A stretch of DNA of 64,000 nt, from NCBI RefSeq assembly GCF_020509005.1, contig NC_063017.1, positions 496,001-560,000 of the forward strand. The letters are read 5' to 3'. The DNA comes from Fulvia fulva. Lineage: Eukaryota; Ascomycota; Dothideomycetes; Mycosphaerellales; Mycosphaerellaceae. Shown here piece by piece: positions 35,280-45,567 of this stretch. Under the pieces are notes generated by a model, which saw nothing but the letters and a program-made list of their open reading frames with translations, was not told the origin of the DNA and searched no databases. Every line of letters begins with the position of its first letter. The stretch's first letter is position 1. Position numbers and translations under genes: made by a program.

Positions 35280-36362
35280 TCAAATCTTCAACCCTTCCAC
35301 CTCCCTCTTCTCCCCCAAACCCTTCGCAAACCCCACAATCCCCCTCACAGTCTTCTCATACATATCCGGAATCGCCTTCCTCGAAATCATCTCCGACCCA
35401 TGCACAATCCCCAAATTCATCTCTCCACTCGCTCTAACCCCCGCCTGGATCAACTTCTTCAAAAACGCCTTGCCCTCATCCCTCAAGGGGTCCAACTCAT
35501 CCACACATACGACAAAGGGTGGCAGTCCCTTCAAATCCTCCACCTTCGCGTGATAAGGCCACGCGAGCGGATTCGTCAAGTCCGAGTCCACGGGGTGGTA
35601 GTAGTATCCCATGGCGTCCATGAGGTTGGTATGGAGGAAGTAGCCATTATTCTCGACTAAGCTGGGAAGGACTTCGAGTCGCTTTGCTTCGTCCCAGCCG
35701 AAACCCTCGGGGCCGGCGATGTAAGGGACCAGGGCGTAGATGCCCGCGATGGCATCGACCCAGCCCTCGCGGTTGGCTTTGATGGTCGTTGCGATGGAGA
35801 GGTTTGCGCCGCCGCTCTCGCCTTGGAGGATCAGGTGGCTGATTCCGAGCGAGGACTTGTGGGCGTGGATGTATTTGACGGCTGCTGCGCAGTCGTTTAG
35901 GCCGGCGGGGAAGGGGTTCCGGCCGTTGAGTGTCCAGGCGTTGCGGAAGTCGACGGCCATGGCGACGACGCCTTGGAGAGCGAAGGACTTGATCCAGCGG
36001 AGGTGGTGCTTTGCGGCGGTGTTGAGGATCGTCATGCCGCCGCCGTGGATGTAGAGAACCGCAGGGAGAGGAGTGGATGCGTTCTTGGGCTTTCTGATGT
36101 AGAGTTTGATCTTGTTGCCGTCTTGGCCGTCGATGGTGATTTCGGACTCGTCGAGGGCGGCCTCGAGATCGTCGCCTGGGAGGTCGTTGGGGAGAGTTTC
36201 GTAGAGGGTGACCATGTTTTCGCTGAACTGCTTGTTCAGGGCTTCGATGGCGGCGGTGTCCTTGCGGTCCATGGGTGGTGCGTCTGCGTTGATAGCCATC
36301 TGGAGGGGTTTGAGAGCTGCGAGGAGATCGGGGCGCATGCGTGGGTCTGTTTCGAGACTCAT
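35280..36362 (-). CDS. Alpha/beta hydrolase fold-3 esterase (360 aa)
   Basis: This is a single-exon serine hydrolase of the hormone-sensitive-lipase-like type. The oxyanion hole is LYIHGGGM (about residue 105), the nucleophile elbow is GESGG (about 183-187), the acid is in VVCVDELDPLRDEG (about 289), and the His is in LGIVHGSEM (about 321). Length and motif spacing fit the family, which hydrolyses short-chain esters or lactones. No signal peptide is seen, so it is probably intracellular. It is convergent with the nitronate monooxygenase, with about 250 bp between stops. The substrate is unknown. It might cleave esters formed by the Baeyer-Villiger monooxygenase at 62.8 kb, but that is speculation given the distance. 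Confidence 0.9.
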   Translation of the reverse strand: MSLETDPRMRPDLLAALKPLQMAINADAPPMDRKDTAAIEALNKQFSENMVTLYETLPNDLPGDDLEAALDESEITIDGQDGNKIKLYIRKPKNASTPLPAVLYIHGGGMTILNTAAKHHLRWIKSFALQGVVAMAVDFRNAWTLNGRNPFPAGLNDCAAAVKYIHAHKSSLGISHLILQGESGGANLSIATTIKANREGWVDAIAGIYALVPYIAGPEGFGWDEAKRLEVLPSLVENNGYFLHTNLMDAMGYYYHPVDSDLTNPLAWPYHAKVEDLKGLPPFVVCVDELDPLRDEGKAFLKKLIQAGVRASGEMNLGIVHGSEMISRKAIPDMYEKTVRGIVGFAKGLGEKREVEGLKI

Positions 36363-37644
36363 GTTGGGGTCGCCAATGCGGCCTGGGGCTTTTTAGGTGG
36401 ATGCCATCTTTGCGGTCTCGAGGGAGGTCTGCTGGCAGTGGGTACAGCTGGAGGACTTGGACGGCAGTTCAGCAGAACGGTGGTGCTTGCCCGAAGGTGA
36501 TGTTTATCAGCAGATGTTGTTTGTCGGAAGGTGGTGTTGCAGTGGGGTAGTGAGTCCGATGGTGGGGCGAAGAGAGAGGACGCAGTTGACCGTTCAGCTT
36601 GTGAAGTCCGTTCACCGTGAGTCTTGATCGCGATATCCTTCACTTTTATAATCAACCGCACAACCAACACCACTACCAAGTCGTAGCTGCAGACGACACA
36701 CTGTGTAGGACATTGGTCAATTTATGTAACCCCCGCTGACACATCAAAGGATTCAACTCAGCTTGTCCCCACTTGGGCAACCGCCCAAAGCATCCATCGT
36801 CTCGTCCACTTCGCTAATGCCTCACTTGTTGGCCCTGTCCTTCAATTACATTGCATGCGTGAGAAGGATCAAGGTCCGAGTCCCACCAATGACCAATCCT
36901 GCGCTGCAGCTGACAGATACTGGGGGCTGATTTTCGTCCGATGTTTTCGTCCGGCTGACAAACCTCACAAGTTATTCCCATGCATGTGCTATCGAGGCAC
37001 ACAATGTGAACAGATAGCACGCAGGTCGAGAGTTCGAGCAGGATGCCGCTCCGGGAATGGAACTCCTTCAATGCCTTCAGCACGTTCCTGATCAACCGCA
37101 TCGTTAAGTCGTCGGTATAGGTGTAGACGAGTCACTGGCAACGTAATGCTGCAGGTCACCGTTGCACGACATCCTTGCCTGCATTCGCATATCAGTTCGC
37201 TTCACATCTTCTCACTGGCAACTGCATCCTCAATGGGTCAGTCCTTTCTTTCGCCCAGACGCGGAGCAACGGAAGCAGCTGTCTTAAGCACGAGGTGTAC
37301 GTCGGATTCTCGCATTGCCAAACCGAAGCACAGCGGGTATCCTGGTCAAAACCGTACGCATGCCAGTATATCAGAAGTCTTTCTTTGTCAAGAACGTCGC
37401 TCGCTCTAAGACCAATAGACCGAAGACGCGAGGAAGGAACTTTCGTGCTCTCGACCTCCAAGAAGCTCGCATCACCCCGCACCACGACAATGACGAACCT
37501 GAAGTGTCCCTCCCTCCCGTCGATCAGGTACGAAGCATCCAAAGCTATGATCGTTCCAGCCAGTCCTCACCTATATCCTTCTTCAAAATATCCATCAAGG
37601 TCGCCAGATTTTCCTGACTCGTGAAAGCCTGTCCATAATTCACC
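36363..37644. other. Intergenic region (divergent promoters)
   Basis: This lies between the esterase (minus) and the alcohol dehydrogenase (plus). Frames up to 175 codons occur but are low-complexity or antisense and lack domains. No repeat or RNA gene was recognised. Confidence 0.4.
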
Positions 37645-38778
37645 ATGTCCCAATACACAATCCCCTGCAAAGGCATCGTAGCCTACACCGAACACGACTG
37701 GAAACTCGAAGACCTCCTAACCCGCGAGCCTCAAGAAGATGAATTCCTCGTCGAAATGATCGCCACAGGCATTTGCCATACCGATATTTCTGGTTATGGA
37801 GGGATTTATCCCCGAGTGCTGGGGCATGAAGGTGCCGGTCGGGTTGTTCGATTGGGAAGCAAGAAACTCGAATCCCAATACAAGGAAGGCGACCTCGTGA
37901 TCCTCTCCGCAGCAGCATGTCTCGATTGTCACTACTGCAATACCGGACATCCAGCATATTGTGTTGAGCACGCCGCTCTGACTCTCAAGGCGAACGAGCC
38001 AAATTTCGTCCTGGCATCCGATAAGTCCAAGACTATTGGTGGAGGTTTCTTTGGACAATCAAGTTTCGCCTCGCCAGTACCGGTCAAGGTGTCCTGCGCG
38101 GCGAATGTCACGGAGTCAATCCGTGATGCTGCAGAGCTGAAAATGTATGCTCCACTGGGGTGCGGGATCATGACTGGGGCTGGATCGATCACGCACGTAG
38201 GACAATGCGGTCCGGACGATGTCGTGGCAGTGGTAGGACTTGGTGGTGTCGGATTAGCTGGGATATGTGCTGCAGCGCATCGGGGTGTCAAGAACATCAT
38301 TGCAGTGGATCTGGTTCCCTCACGTATAGAGCTCGCAAAGGATTGTGGTGCTACGGCCAGTCTGCGTTCGACGCCGGAGAATTTGAAGGGGTCGGATTTG
38401 CAGACTGAGTTGAAGAAGCTCACACCGATGGGGCTCGGGTGTACACACATCCTGGACACGACGCCTTCGGTCGGGATCTTGTCCGCGTGTCTCGAGGCGC
38501 TGCGGAAGAATGGGACAGTCCTTCAAGTCGGTGTAAAGCCAGTAGGTGCCAAGATAGAGCTCGATACATTAACACATATGGCCAATGGCCGGAAGTTGGT
38601 CGGCGTTATCGAAGGCGACAGAGATCCAGCAGAGGCGCTACCCGAGCTAGTGGAGTGGACGAAGAAGGGGATCCTGCCGATGAGGCGCTTCCTCAAGGAG
38701 TATCCAGTCGCAGAGTATGAGGAGGGACGGAAGGTGATGGAGGACGGGAGCGTGATCAAGAGCGTTTTGGTGTGGTAG
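37645..38778 (+). CDS. Zinc-type alcohol dehydrogenase, aryl/benzyl-alcohol type (377 aa)
   Basis: This is a medium-chain dehydrogenase/reductase oxidising an alcohol with NAD(P)+. It is a single exon. Motifs: GICHTDISGY with the catalytic-zinc Cys, GHEGAGRV with the second ligand, structural zinc cysteines in CLDCHYCNTGHPAYC, LGCGIMTGAGS, nucleotide-binding VVGLGGVGLAG, and an acidic AVDLVPSR at the second strand, suggesting NAD preference. The FFGQSSFA segment is typical of aryl-alcohol dehydrogenase-like members. It is paralogous to the dehydrogenase at 61,146-62,339 (shared FFGQSSF, GICHTD), and both lie in this window. Its 3' end is 23 bp from the convergent deoxyribosyltransferase-like gene. 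Confidence 0.92.
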   Translation: MSQYTIPCKGIVAYTEHDWKLEDLLTREPQEDEFLVEMIATGICHTDISGYGGIYPRVLGHEGAGRVVRLGSKKLESQYKEGDLVILSAAACLDCHYCNTGHPAYCVEHAALTLKANEPNFVLASDKSKTIGGGFFGQSSFASPVPVKVSCAANVTESIRDAAELKMYAPLGCGIMTGAGSITHVGQCGPDDVVAVVGLGGVGLAGICAAAHRGVKNIIAVDLVPSRIELAKDCGATASLRSTPENLKGSDLQTELKKLTPMGLGCTHILDTTPSVGILSACLEALRKNGTVLQVGVKPVGAKIELDTLTHMANGRKLVGVIEGDRDPAEALPELVEWTKKGILPMRRFLKEYPVAEYEEGRKVMEDGSVIKSVLVW

Positions 38779-38801
38779 AACATGCGTTGCGAGAGTTGAG
38801 T

Positions 38802-39572
38802 TCATTGAAGCAGGCCCTTTGCCTCTTTCTTAGCCAGCAATGAGATTGCCTCACTGACATCTTGAGCATCGTCCCCTTCCGCATATCCCGGCATCAGCGC
38901 CAGCCATCGATAAACACTCTCACGGAGCTCTTTGGGCATTCTCGACGGAAGCTTCAGCACCTCATCCAAGGCGTCGACGCATCTCTTTGCAGTCCTTCCA
39001 ATCAAGCTCTCGCCCGCAAAGTGGCTCAGCTCAGCCGCACCGTCGGTACCACCCTTGATTGCAACAGCTAAAGCTTGCTTGTAGTCCAACATAGCATCAA
39101 CAACAACCGCATTAGTCCTGGGCCAGAAGCTACTCATCAAGTTCCATGGCTGACCCGCCGAATCTTTGCTCGCTTGGTCGCCTCCATGTCTGAAATCGCT
39201 TCGAAGGATGACGCAGGGAATGTCGGCCATCTTAGCGATCATGAACTCTACCACAGTGCCGGAATCCAGCTCGGCGCCATCGTATGTGAAGAGCGCTAGG
39301 TCGCAATTGAGAAGAGCTCGAATGTCCTTGTCGCGGATGTTCTGTGGTGTGACATGGCCTCGCTGCTCCAAGTCCTGAGGTAAAAGTGGTCTGAACTTGC
39401 CATTGGACAGTCGTGAGATGGCACGGGAGAGGAGCACGTTCGTGTGCAGGTCACCGATTGTGAAAAGAGGTCCAGCGTGGTAGTAGGTGTAGGATCCAGA
39501 GCCGGCTTTGTTTTGGGTAGCTGATCGATCAATGTGAGTCGCCAGAACTGGCGTGGCATTATTGGACGTCAT
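38802..39572 (-). CDS. Nucleoside 2-deoxyribosyltransferase-like protein (256 aa)
   Basis: The family cleaves or exchanges N-glycosidic bonds of deoxynucleosides. The sequence shows YYHAGPLFTIGDL near the N-terminus, FRPLLPQDL, NIRDKDIRALLNCDLALFTY, and DSGTVVEFMIAKMADIPCV, where the Glu of VVEF matches the catalytic nucleophile position. The C-terminal about 80 residues are helical and not typical of bacterial members. The start at 39,572 (MTSNNATPV, A at -3) is chosen because the longer frame begins at a GTG. It is a single exon and appears intact. The biological substrate is unknown, and the fold also occurs in nucleotide-salvage and signalling proteins. Confidence 0.8.
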   Translation of the reverse strand: MTSNNATPVLATHIDRSATQNKAGSGSYTYYHAGPLFTIGDLHTNVLLSRAISRLSNGKFRPLLPQDLEQRGHVTPQNIRDKDIRALLNCDLALFTYDGAELDSGTVVEFMIAKMADIPCVILRSDFRHGGDQASKDSAGQPWNLMSSFWPRTNAVVVDAMLDYKQALAVAIKGGTDGAAELSHFAGESLIGRTAKRCVDALDEVLKLPSRMPKELRESVYRWLALMPGYAEGDDAQDVSEAISLLAKKEAKGLLQ

Positions 39573-40025
39573 CTTGTGTTCGATGTCTGTTGTAGTGGTT
39601 ACACAAGTCACGTCCTCGAAGTAGAGTTAAATAGTAAGACAGTGTCTTCCATCGTTAGGCGAGCTGCGCGATAGGCAACGCAGGAACATTTGTGCCCAGA
39701 GAATTGGCGGCCACAGTGCACTGCCGTTAGATCCCGGCAGATGTCAGCCAATTGATGGGTCATGTTGGATCGATGATCTTGTTGATGACAGGACCAAGAT
39801 GGATCAAGATGGATGTCGAGACGAGAGTTACTGTAGTTTTGCTTTCCGACCGCGTGGCTTTCGCGACATGCGCTAGCAGGGATCCGCGTCTTCCGCTCAG
39901 ACGCGCCTGCCTCTGGATTCTCGTTGACCTTCTGATGACAAGATTGAAGCCCAGATTCACGACATAGTAAAGCAATGCAAGTAATCAGTCGAGTCATGTA
40001 TGAGTGAGCGAACAATCGAAGCGAC
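39573..40025. other. Intergenic region (divergent promoters)
   Basis: A long minus-strand frame (39,608-40,306) crosses this region and the first F-box gene, but it lacks an ATG-linked domain and has random-looking composition. Nothing else was recognised. Confidence 0.4.
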
Positions 40026-40775
40026 ATGCAATGCTCTATGCCCAGACTTATCCTCGACAAACAGTGCACGCTCGAGGTCATGATATCGATCGAGGACCAC
40101 CGACACGTGGTTGAAGCAGCAGAGCATGTCCCGCAGATGTATTTTGTCGGTTGCGAGAACATGTCATCACGGCCTTTCTGAGTACTCAAACTTGCACAGG
40201 CTAAGCTATCCACAGCAGCGCATGCCATCTCACAGAAGACGAGAACGAGCCTCCTCAACTTACCGCCCGAGATCTGGTCCCATATCGGCCACCTCGTAAT
40301 CGACAACCTCGAGCCCCTGAGCGAAAATCACATTCGTCGCCAAGCAACAGCATGTGAGAGCGTAGTGCGAGTAGGCCGTCAAGCAGCCTGGCAACCAGCC
40401 ATAACCCGCGTATGCCGAGTCCCGCGCGAAGAGCTCCTTCATTACTACTTCAAGACCAAGATCAACGTCCGCGTGGCTGCGCCTTACCCGCCACTTGGGT
40501 TCGAGGATGATGGATGGTTGAGACGAGTCATCTTCTGTTGGCTTCGTGCTATCGGATGGGAGCATAGAGTGTTGATCACGGGTCTGGGTGTTATTTTCCG
40601 ACAGCATTGGCAGGGGCACAATATTGTCAACTTCCTGAACACTAGGTGGGAAGGGCCTCTTCGGGACTTTCGGCCGCAGCTTGAGTCCACTGGGGACTGC
40701 GGGAGCATTGTGAGGTACGGAGTGCGCGGGATGGTCGAACATTGGAGGACGGAGAGGATGATGCTTATGCAGTAG
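40026..40775 (+). CDS. F-box-like protein, tandem family copy 1 (231 aa)
   Basis: Exon 1 is 40,026-40,145 (MQCSMPRLILDKQ...), a 54-nt intron (GTCGGT...TTTCTGAG...CACAG) follows, and exon 2 is 40,200-40,775. The joined frame is open. The F-box-like core is TSLLNLPPEIWSHIGHLVI at about residue 55, followed by CRVPREELLHYYFKTKINVRV and a divergent C-terminus. Such fungal proteins usually act as Skp1-linked substrate adaptors or are of unknown function. Related copies follow at 41,463-41,891 (decayed) and 42,106-42,757. The homologous order (LLxLPxEIWSxIGxxVI, then CR...ELLxxYxxTK) shows local duplication. The start is inferred from the splice model. Confidence 0.65.
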
Positions 40776-41137
40776 CAGAGTACGATCAGGCAGACTCCAC
40801 GAGCTGCGACTGACCTGACAGTGATCGTCTTGAAGGTCGCCTACCATATCTCAAACCAGCTCGAGTCAGGACAATACTATGTTAGTGCCATCTGTATTGC
40901 ACCCGTTGTCCAGATAGTAAAGTTCAGATCATCCCGAGATGACTAGGTTTTGGCGTGCGCCGTCTTCACATGCAAAGCTTTGAAACTCTCGGTTCGCTCC
41001 GTGCGGCTGTTTCATCTGCCTTCCTGCAGCGGCGTCCCCGCCGACTGAAGCAATTGCCTTATCGACAAGAATACAGCTCTACCTAGCACCGCCATCAATC
41101 TTTTACATCACTTTCGCGACTCGACACCCTAAGCCCG
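40776..41137. other. Intergenic region
   Basis: No feature was recognised. It presumably contains the promoter of the small coiled-coil gene. Confidence 0.4.
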
Positions 41138-41407
41138 ATGGACTCCTCCACCACCGACAAACTCGCCGCTGCGGCGCGACTGGTAATGGAAGAGGCGCGT
41201 GCTAAGCTGCACCACGACTTCCCCGACTTGGACGACTTAACGCTGCAAAATGCGCTTCATATAGCTTCTCTCGAGTCGCAGCTAAAGCTGCTCGAAATGT
41301 AAGACGTGTTGATGTCTGTTCGGGATCCAATGCTAAATATCGGTAGTGCGAGGGCTAAGGAGGACTCTCAAGCTTCCATTCTCGCATTTCAGGCGAAGAT
41401 GAGATAG
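41138..41407 (+). CDS. Small coiled-coil hypothetical protein (73 aa)
   Basis: Exon 1 is 41,138-41,298 (MDSSTTDKLAAAARLVMEE...), a 48-nt intron (GTAAGA...TGCTAAAT...GGTAG, 41,299-41,346) follows, and exon 2 is 41,347-41,407. The protein is Ala/Leu/Lys/Glu-rich and predicted helical throughout (LESQLKLLE, ARAKEDSQASIL), so a coiled coil is likely. No family was recognised. It lies just upstream of the decayed F-box copy and may have been its 5' part, or an independent gene. Introns with canonical signals support that it is real. Confidence 0.5.
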
Positions 41408-41462
41408 TCTTGGACAGTGGGCGGGGGGATACCGGTGGTGCAAACTGAGCCACGGCCGAACG

Positions 41463-41891
41463 ACGGAGGCCCTCCTCGATCTCCCCGATGAGATCTGGAG
41501 TAAGATCGGGAAGATCATGGTGGACAACTCCAGCTCCCTGGTCGAAGAGGGCCTATTCAAGCGAATGTCATACCTCAAAGACAAATATCAGTACCCTCAT
41601 TCTACAGCATACCGAGCGTCCCGAAGGAGAAATTGGGAGCTAGACGAGACGAGCTGGTGTTGTGGAAGATGGTACCGGTGGAGTAATGTCTACTGGCTTT
41701 CAGGTACCTGTATGACGGTCATGCGCTCGCCGTACCATAGACGACTGCATCGTGGTTGCCAGTACTGTCATGTACTGTTACTTCGCAGGCTCAATAGCGG
41801 TGGCCTCGTGGATAGTTCCAACCAATTTGCCACAACCACTACCTCAAATAGCAGGTCTACTACCACATGCAGAGCAGAGGTTAGAACTTGA
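41463..41891 (+). pseudogene. F-box-like pseudogene, tandem family copy 2
   Basis: EALLDLPDEIWSKIGKIMVDN at about 41,469-41,530 is very close to copy 3 (SLLDLPLEIWSKIGKLVIND). The rest of the frame loses similarity, apart from a TTTCRAEVRT remnant at the end that corresponds to TCTCRALRAELL in copy 3, before a premature stop. No convincing start or downstream continuation exists. Interpreted as a frameshifted, decayed duplicate. Confidence 0.55.
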
Positions 41892-42105
41892 TGGGAGCGT
41901 TGGCTTGGCCTTTCGGTCTTCGTGAAATCGGGATCGGATACGGCCCATTACCGGCACATTCACATGCAAGGTCCGAGCTTCTTGCGCGTGCTTTCCACCG
42001 GTCATCAATACTCCGCATCGAGTACACATTCACCCACGACGAAGTACAAACAACTTCTCTCAACTAACATCGCAAATCGCAGACATCTTCCTGCTGCACA
42101 TCATC

Positions 42106-42757
42106 ATGTCTGCCGCAGGGAAGACGCCAGATGCCGACCATAGCAAAGTAGATCATCGCCATATTCTGGGACACGCGGAGAGGGACTGACACCAGTCCAT
42201 AGCAGCCAAAAAGAAGTCTCCTCGACCTCCCACTGGAGATCTGGAGCAAAATCGGCAAACTGGTGATCAACGACCTCGAACCCCTCGATACCCGCCAGCT
42301 CGTGAAACGATGGATGGCCACCACTCGTGATGGCATTGCAGCCGATCTCGTCCTCGCGCGGCAACCTCCCACCACATGCACCTGTCGCGCCTTGCGAGCA
42401 GAGCTCCTCCCCTTCTACTACAGAACCAAATGCCGCATCTCTGTCCGGGCAAACTCCGACATGCCAGCATACGCCGACAGGCCAGCATGGAATAGGCTAG
42501 GTAGAAAGCTTCAGCGCGGTGTGATTCTGCACGCCGCTGGCGCGTGGCTTGGTGCGATCGGCTCTGTCAATAGGGGCCATGTTCGTGGTATTACCTACGA
42601 GAATTGGAAGCTCGATGAGGGTCAGAGTACTGGGGCGGTGGAGGGAAGGAAGTTGGCAGAGGTGCCGCTGAGGTTGGAGATGGTGGAGAGTGCGGGTGGT
42701 GCTGGGTCGAAGGGGTATGGGCCTGAGATGCGGCGGAGGGTTGTGTTGCTCGAATAG
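42106..42757 (+). CDS. F-box-like protein, tandem family copy 3 (198 aa)
   Basis: Exon 1 is 42,106-42,147 (MSAAGKTPDADHSK), a 55-nt intron (GTAGAT...GACTGACA...CATAG) follows, and exon 2 is 42,203-42,757. Both sides are phase 0. F-box-like core: SLLDLPLEIWSKIGKLVIND (residues about 19-38). Then TCTCRALRAELLPFYYRTKCRISV matches copy 1 in register. The C-terminus is Arg/Gly-rich. No second domain such as LRR or kelch is visible. The gene appears intact. Exact function is unknown. Confidence 0.7.
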
Positions 42758-42948
42758 CTCGTCTGCACACGGCGATCTCGGGTAGTTTCCTAGGTGGTGG
42801 ATTTCATATGACGCTTGCTTCGCTGAGGAGATCTCACCTGGCGAGGTGGCCTGTACAAGAGATGCTTTACATATGGGTATCACAGAATCTATCGCGCTCA
42901 AGCGCTCTATCATCTCTCCTCAACGAATTCGCACACCACAAATCCATG

Positions 42949-43986
42949 CTATGTCCTTCTCAACACCTCCAAAATCCAATCCTTCGCCTCAATCCCCTCC
43001 CTAAACCCAAACGAGAAAATCAGCGGAAAAACATGAATCTGCTTATCCCAATCCAACCACTCCCCCTCCACCCCGGCCTCCTCACACTTCTCCCTAAACA
43101 ACACCGCATCCGGCGACAAAATGTCATACCTCCCCGTCACACCATGCACCTTGACCCCCCTCTTCGCCAGTGGTCCCAGATCCGCGAGCAAAGGCGATAC
43201 TCTTACATCACTCCTCTCCCACGCCTGGCATTCTTGACTCGTTTCTCCACACCATGCTGCTGCGGTGCTGTGGGCGAAGGGGATTCGGAGAAGAGGGTCG
43301 AGCTTTTCTATCTCTTTCATGGTCGGGTTGGAGCGGCGCATGTCGGTTGAGGGCGAGAGGGCGAGGATAGCGGCGGGACAGGGCGGACATGTCGCTGAGG
43401 CGGCGTCTTCGGCAAGAGCGGCGATTACGAGCGCGAGGGCGATGTTGCCGCCTGCTGAGTCGCCGGCTAGGATCACTTCTTCGTTTGCGTTGGCGGCGTC
43501 TTGCATGAGTGTCCGGTAGAGTCTCATGAGCATTGGGAAGGCAATCGGCGCAGGACTGTGCGGCGCGAGAGGGTAGCTGACGAGCGTAATGGCTGTCTCG
43601 GGGAGGTTGAGGCAGAGTTCCGTGAGGAAGGACCAATGTTCGCTACTGGCTGGCATCTGCCATCCTCCACCGGCGAAGTAGTATAAGCGTCGTTTGCGAG
43701 TATTCTTCTCGTTGGACGGACTGTGCTTCGGGGAGAGACGGTATAGGTATACATCGTCCACTTTCCGTTCTGAAATGTCAAGCTTCTTCTTTGCTTTCCT
43801 ATGTGGTGGGAGCTGTGGTGAGCCGGCTGGGTATTCTTTCGAGTGGGACACGAGGCGCTGGTTGAAGGGTCGGATGAAGGTTTGGAGGAGCATCACCATG
43901 AAGGATCGGTCGTGTCGGGCTGTGACTTTGATCGTGGGTTGGCGTGTTGCTGCATGGTCCTTGATGTCGTTGGCCATGGTCGCCAT
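42949..43986 (-). CDS. Alpha/beta hydrolase fold-3 / steryl acetyl hydrolase-like (345 aa)
   Basis: This is a single-exon serine hydrolase. The start at 43,986 (MATMANDIKDH) is used because the longer frame begins with TTG. The oxyanion region is LYYFAGGGW rather than HGGG. The nucleophile elbow is LAGDSAGGNIALAL, the acid is in GRYDILSPDA and the His is in KQIHVFPL, a complete triad. Relatives include fungal steryl acetyl hydrolases and secondary-metabolism esterases. The N-terminus has a hydrophobic FMVMLLQTFIRPF patch that might be membrane-associated. It is convergent with F-box copy 3. Intact. Confidence 0.85.
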   Translation of the reverse strand: MATMANDIKDHAATRQPTIKVTARHDRSFMVMLLQTFIRPFNQRLVSHSKEYPAGSPQLPPHRKAKKKLDISERKVDDVYLYRLSPKHSPSNEKNTRKRRLYYFAGGGWQMPASSEHWSFLTELCLNLPETAITLVSYPLAPHSPAPIAFPMLMRLYRTLMQDAANANEEVILAGDSAGGNIALALVIAALAEDAASATCPPCPAAILALSPSTDMRRSNPTMKEIEKLDPLLRIPFAHSTAAAWCGETSQECQAWERSDVRVSPLLADLGPLAKRGVKVHGVTGRYDILSPDAVLFREKCEEAGVEGEWLDWDKQIHVFPLIFSFGFREGIEAKDWILEVLRRT

Positions 43987-44161
43987 TGTTCGTTGGGGGG
44001 TGCTGCTGTCAATGCTCCGAGAGACGATGAAGTGCACGTGCAAGGAGAAACGGAGGCGTGGCAGAGCAGTATACCTACGATGTGTATCAATGCTTACATG
44101 GAGTCCTCAGGCTGAGCCTAGACGGCTGAGCGCAATGAGCGTCTTGGTCTGCGAGGCGCCT

Positions 44162-44180
44162 CATCATCATCATCATCACA
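44162..44180. repeat. (CAT)n microsatellite
   Basis: Six cat units in tandem lie just outside the left LTR of the short retroelement. Confidence 0.9.
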
Positions 44181-44196
44181 AAGGAAGATGAACGGT

Positions 44197-44290
44197 TGTT
44201 ATGGTGTGTAATCCTTGATTGATGTAACTATCTAAGTTACGTAAGGAAGTAGTAGTATCTACTGCCAAGACTGCTCCTTCCAGTGTAACA
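44197..44290 (-). repeat. LTR (left copy, 94 bp)
   Basis: Identical to 45,568-45,661. TG/CA-type termini, with target duplication acggt immediately to its left. Confidence 0.92.
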
Positions 44291-45567
44291 AATCTCCCCC
44301 CCCCCGTCGAGTGCTGTGTCCACGACCTCGTGGTGTTGAAGAGTTATCGTCAAGCTCTCCGGTGTTCGCACAGAGAGGAGTTGGTGGAGCAGTCCATAGA
44401 CGTAGGTTCTGTCGCGCGCTCATACAAAGGAAAACTTGTAGGTGCATCTATGGATGCTGATGTAATTGGTGTGGGGTTGCTGTGTGTGCCGAGGCTGGAA
44501 ACGGCTCGTCTGTAGCGTGTGCCATTGGTGCCAACCGAGGATTCTGGTATGCTGCCTCAAGACGTAGGCTCGTACTTCTCCATGATGCCTATGAGGACTC
44601 CCTGAGACGTGGCAGCCATTCTCTTGGTAGAGTGACCGCCTGGCCAGATGGCGGAGCAGCAGAAACCGAGGACCGCATTAGCCGTTTGGAGGTCGCTCTC
44701 ATGCTGCTTGGCCCGCTTGTGCTCGCGGTACTCGGCAAGGTAAGTAATGATCGTCTTTACTGTCTCGCGGTCTTTCTGGAGGGAGCCGTCCTTGCGCATT
44801 TGGGCTACCACGCCGAAGTGGTCATTCAGCCATGCGCGCGTGCGGGCGATTTCTATAACGTCCGCATCGGCCGGCGCGTGGGGCCACTGGCAAAGGAGTA
44901 CTGTTGAACTTGACGTCGGATGGCAGCTTGGTGTTGCTAGACGTAGGGTGGTTCAGTTCGCGGTCCTGGTAGATCTCGACGAGGTTGGCTGGTAGTGCTG
45001 TGTGAGCAGCAGCTCGGTAGACGTAAGCCGCCAATGCGCTGAGCTCGCGTTAACAGCAATGAGGGCAGTTTCTGCGGTGTATGCCAGACGTCGTGGTCGC
45101 TGATAAGTATCGTGTCCAGAGGTGTTGATGTTGTTGATGCGAAGTTGGGGAGTTAGAAGGTGTGAAAGGGAGGGCGCGGGCTTTGAGGAGCGACTTCCGA
45201 TCGACCCGCGACCTGTGACTTCCGCGATGTGTCGCGTGACGACAACAGTCAATAATGTCCACAGGCAAGAGCTGCAGAGGTCAGAAACCAGGTGAAGCTG
45301 TACCAGAGGATGCGGAGTGCTCCAGCAGGTCTCCCATAGACGTAGGTCGCAGTCAGCGAGAGATGTCGAGCTTGTGGCGAGGGTGGATCCTGAGGATCGG
45401 TTGGAGCCGTGGCGCTGGCTGTGGTGGGTCCTCTGGATTGGTGCACGCTGGCGCAATTGCTTACGTCCGCGGCTGGTGGCTGGCGGTATTCGCTGACCGG
45501 GTGCTCGTATGGCGACGAGCTGGTGGAGAAAAAAATCCTCCTGGTATTCCAAGGGAAGCTACCAGTT

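Noticed and set aside
39608..40306. 232-codon minus-strand frame
   Set aside because: Its composition is Ser/Cys-rich and random-looking with no domain, and it overlaps the exon structure of the better-supported F-box-like gene on the plus strand.
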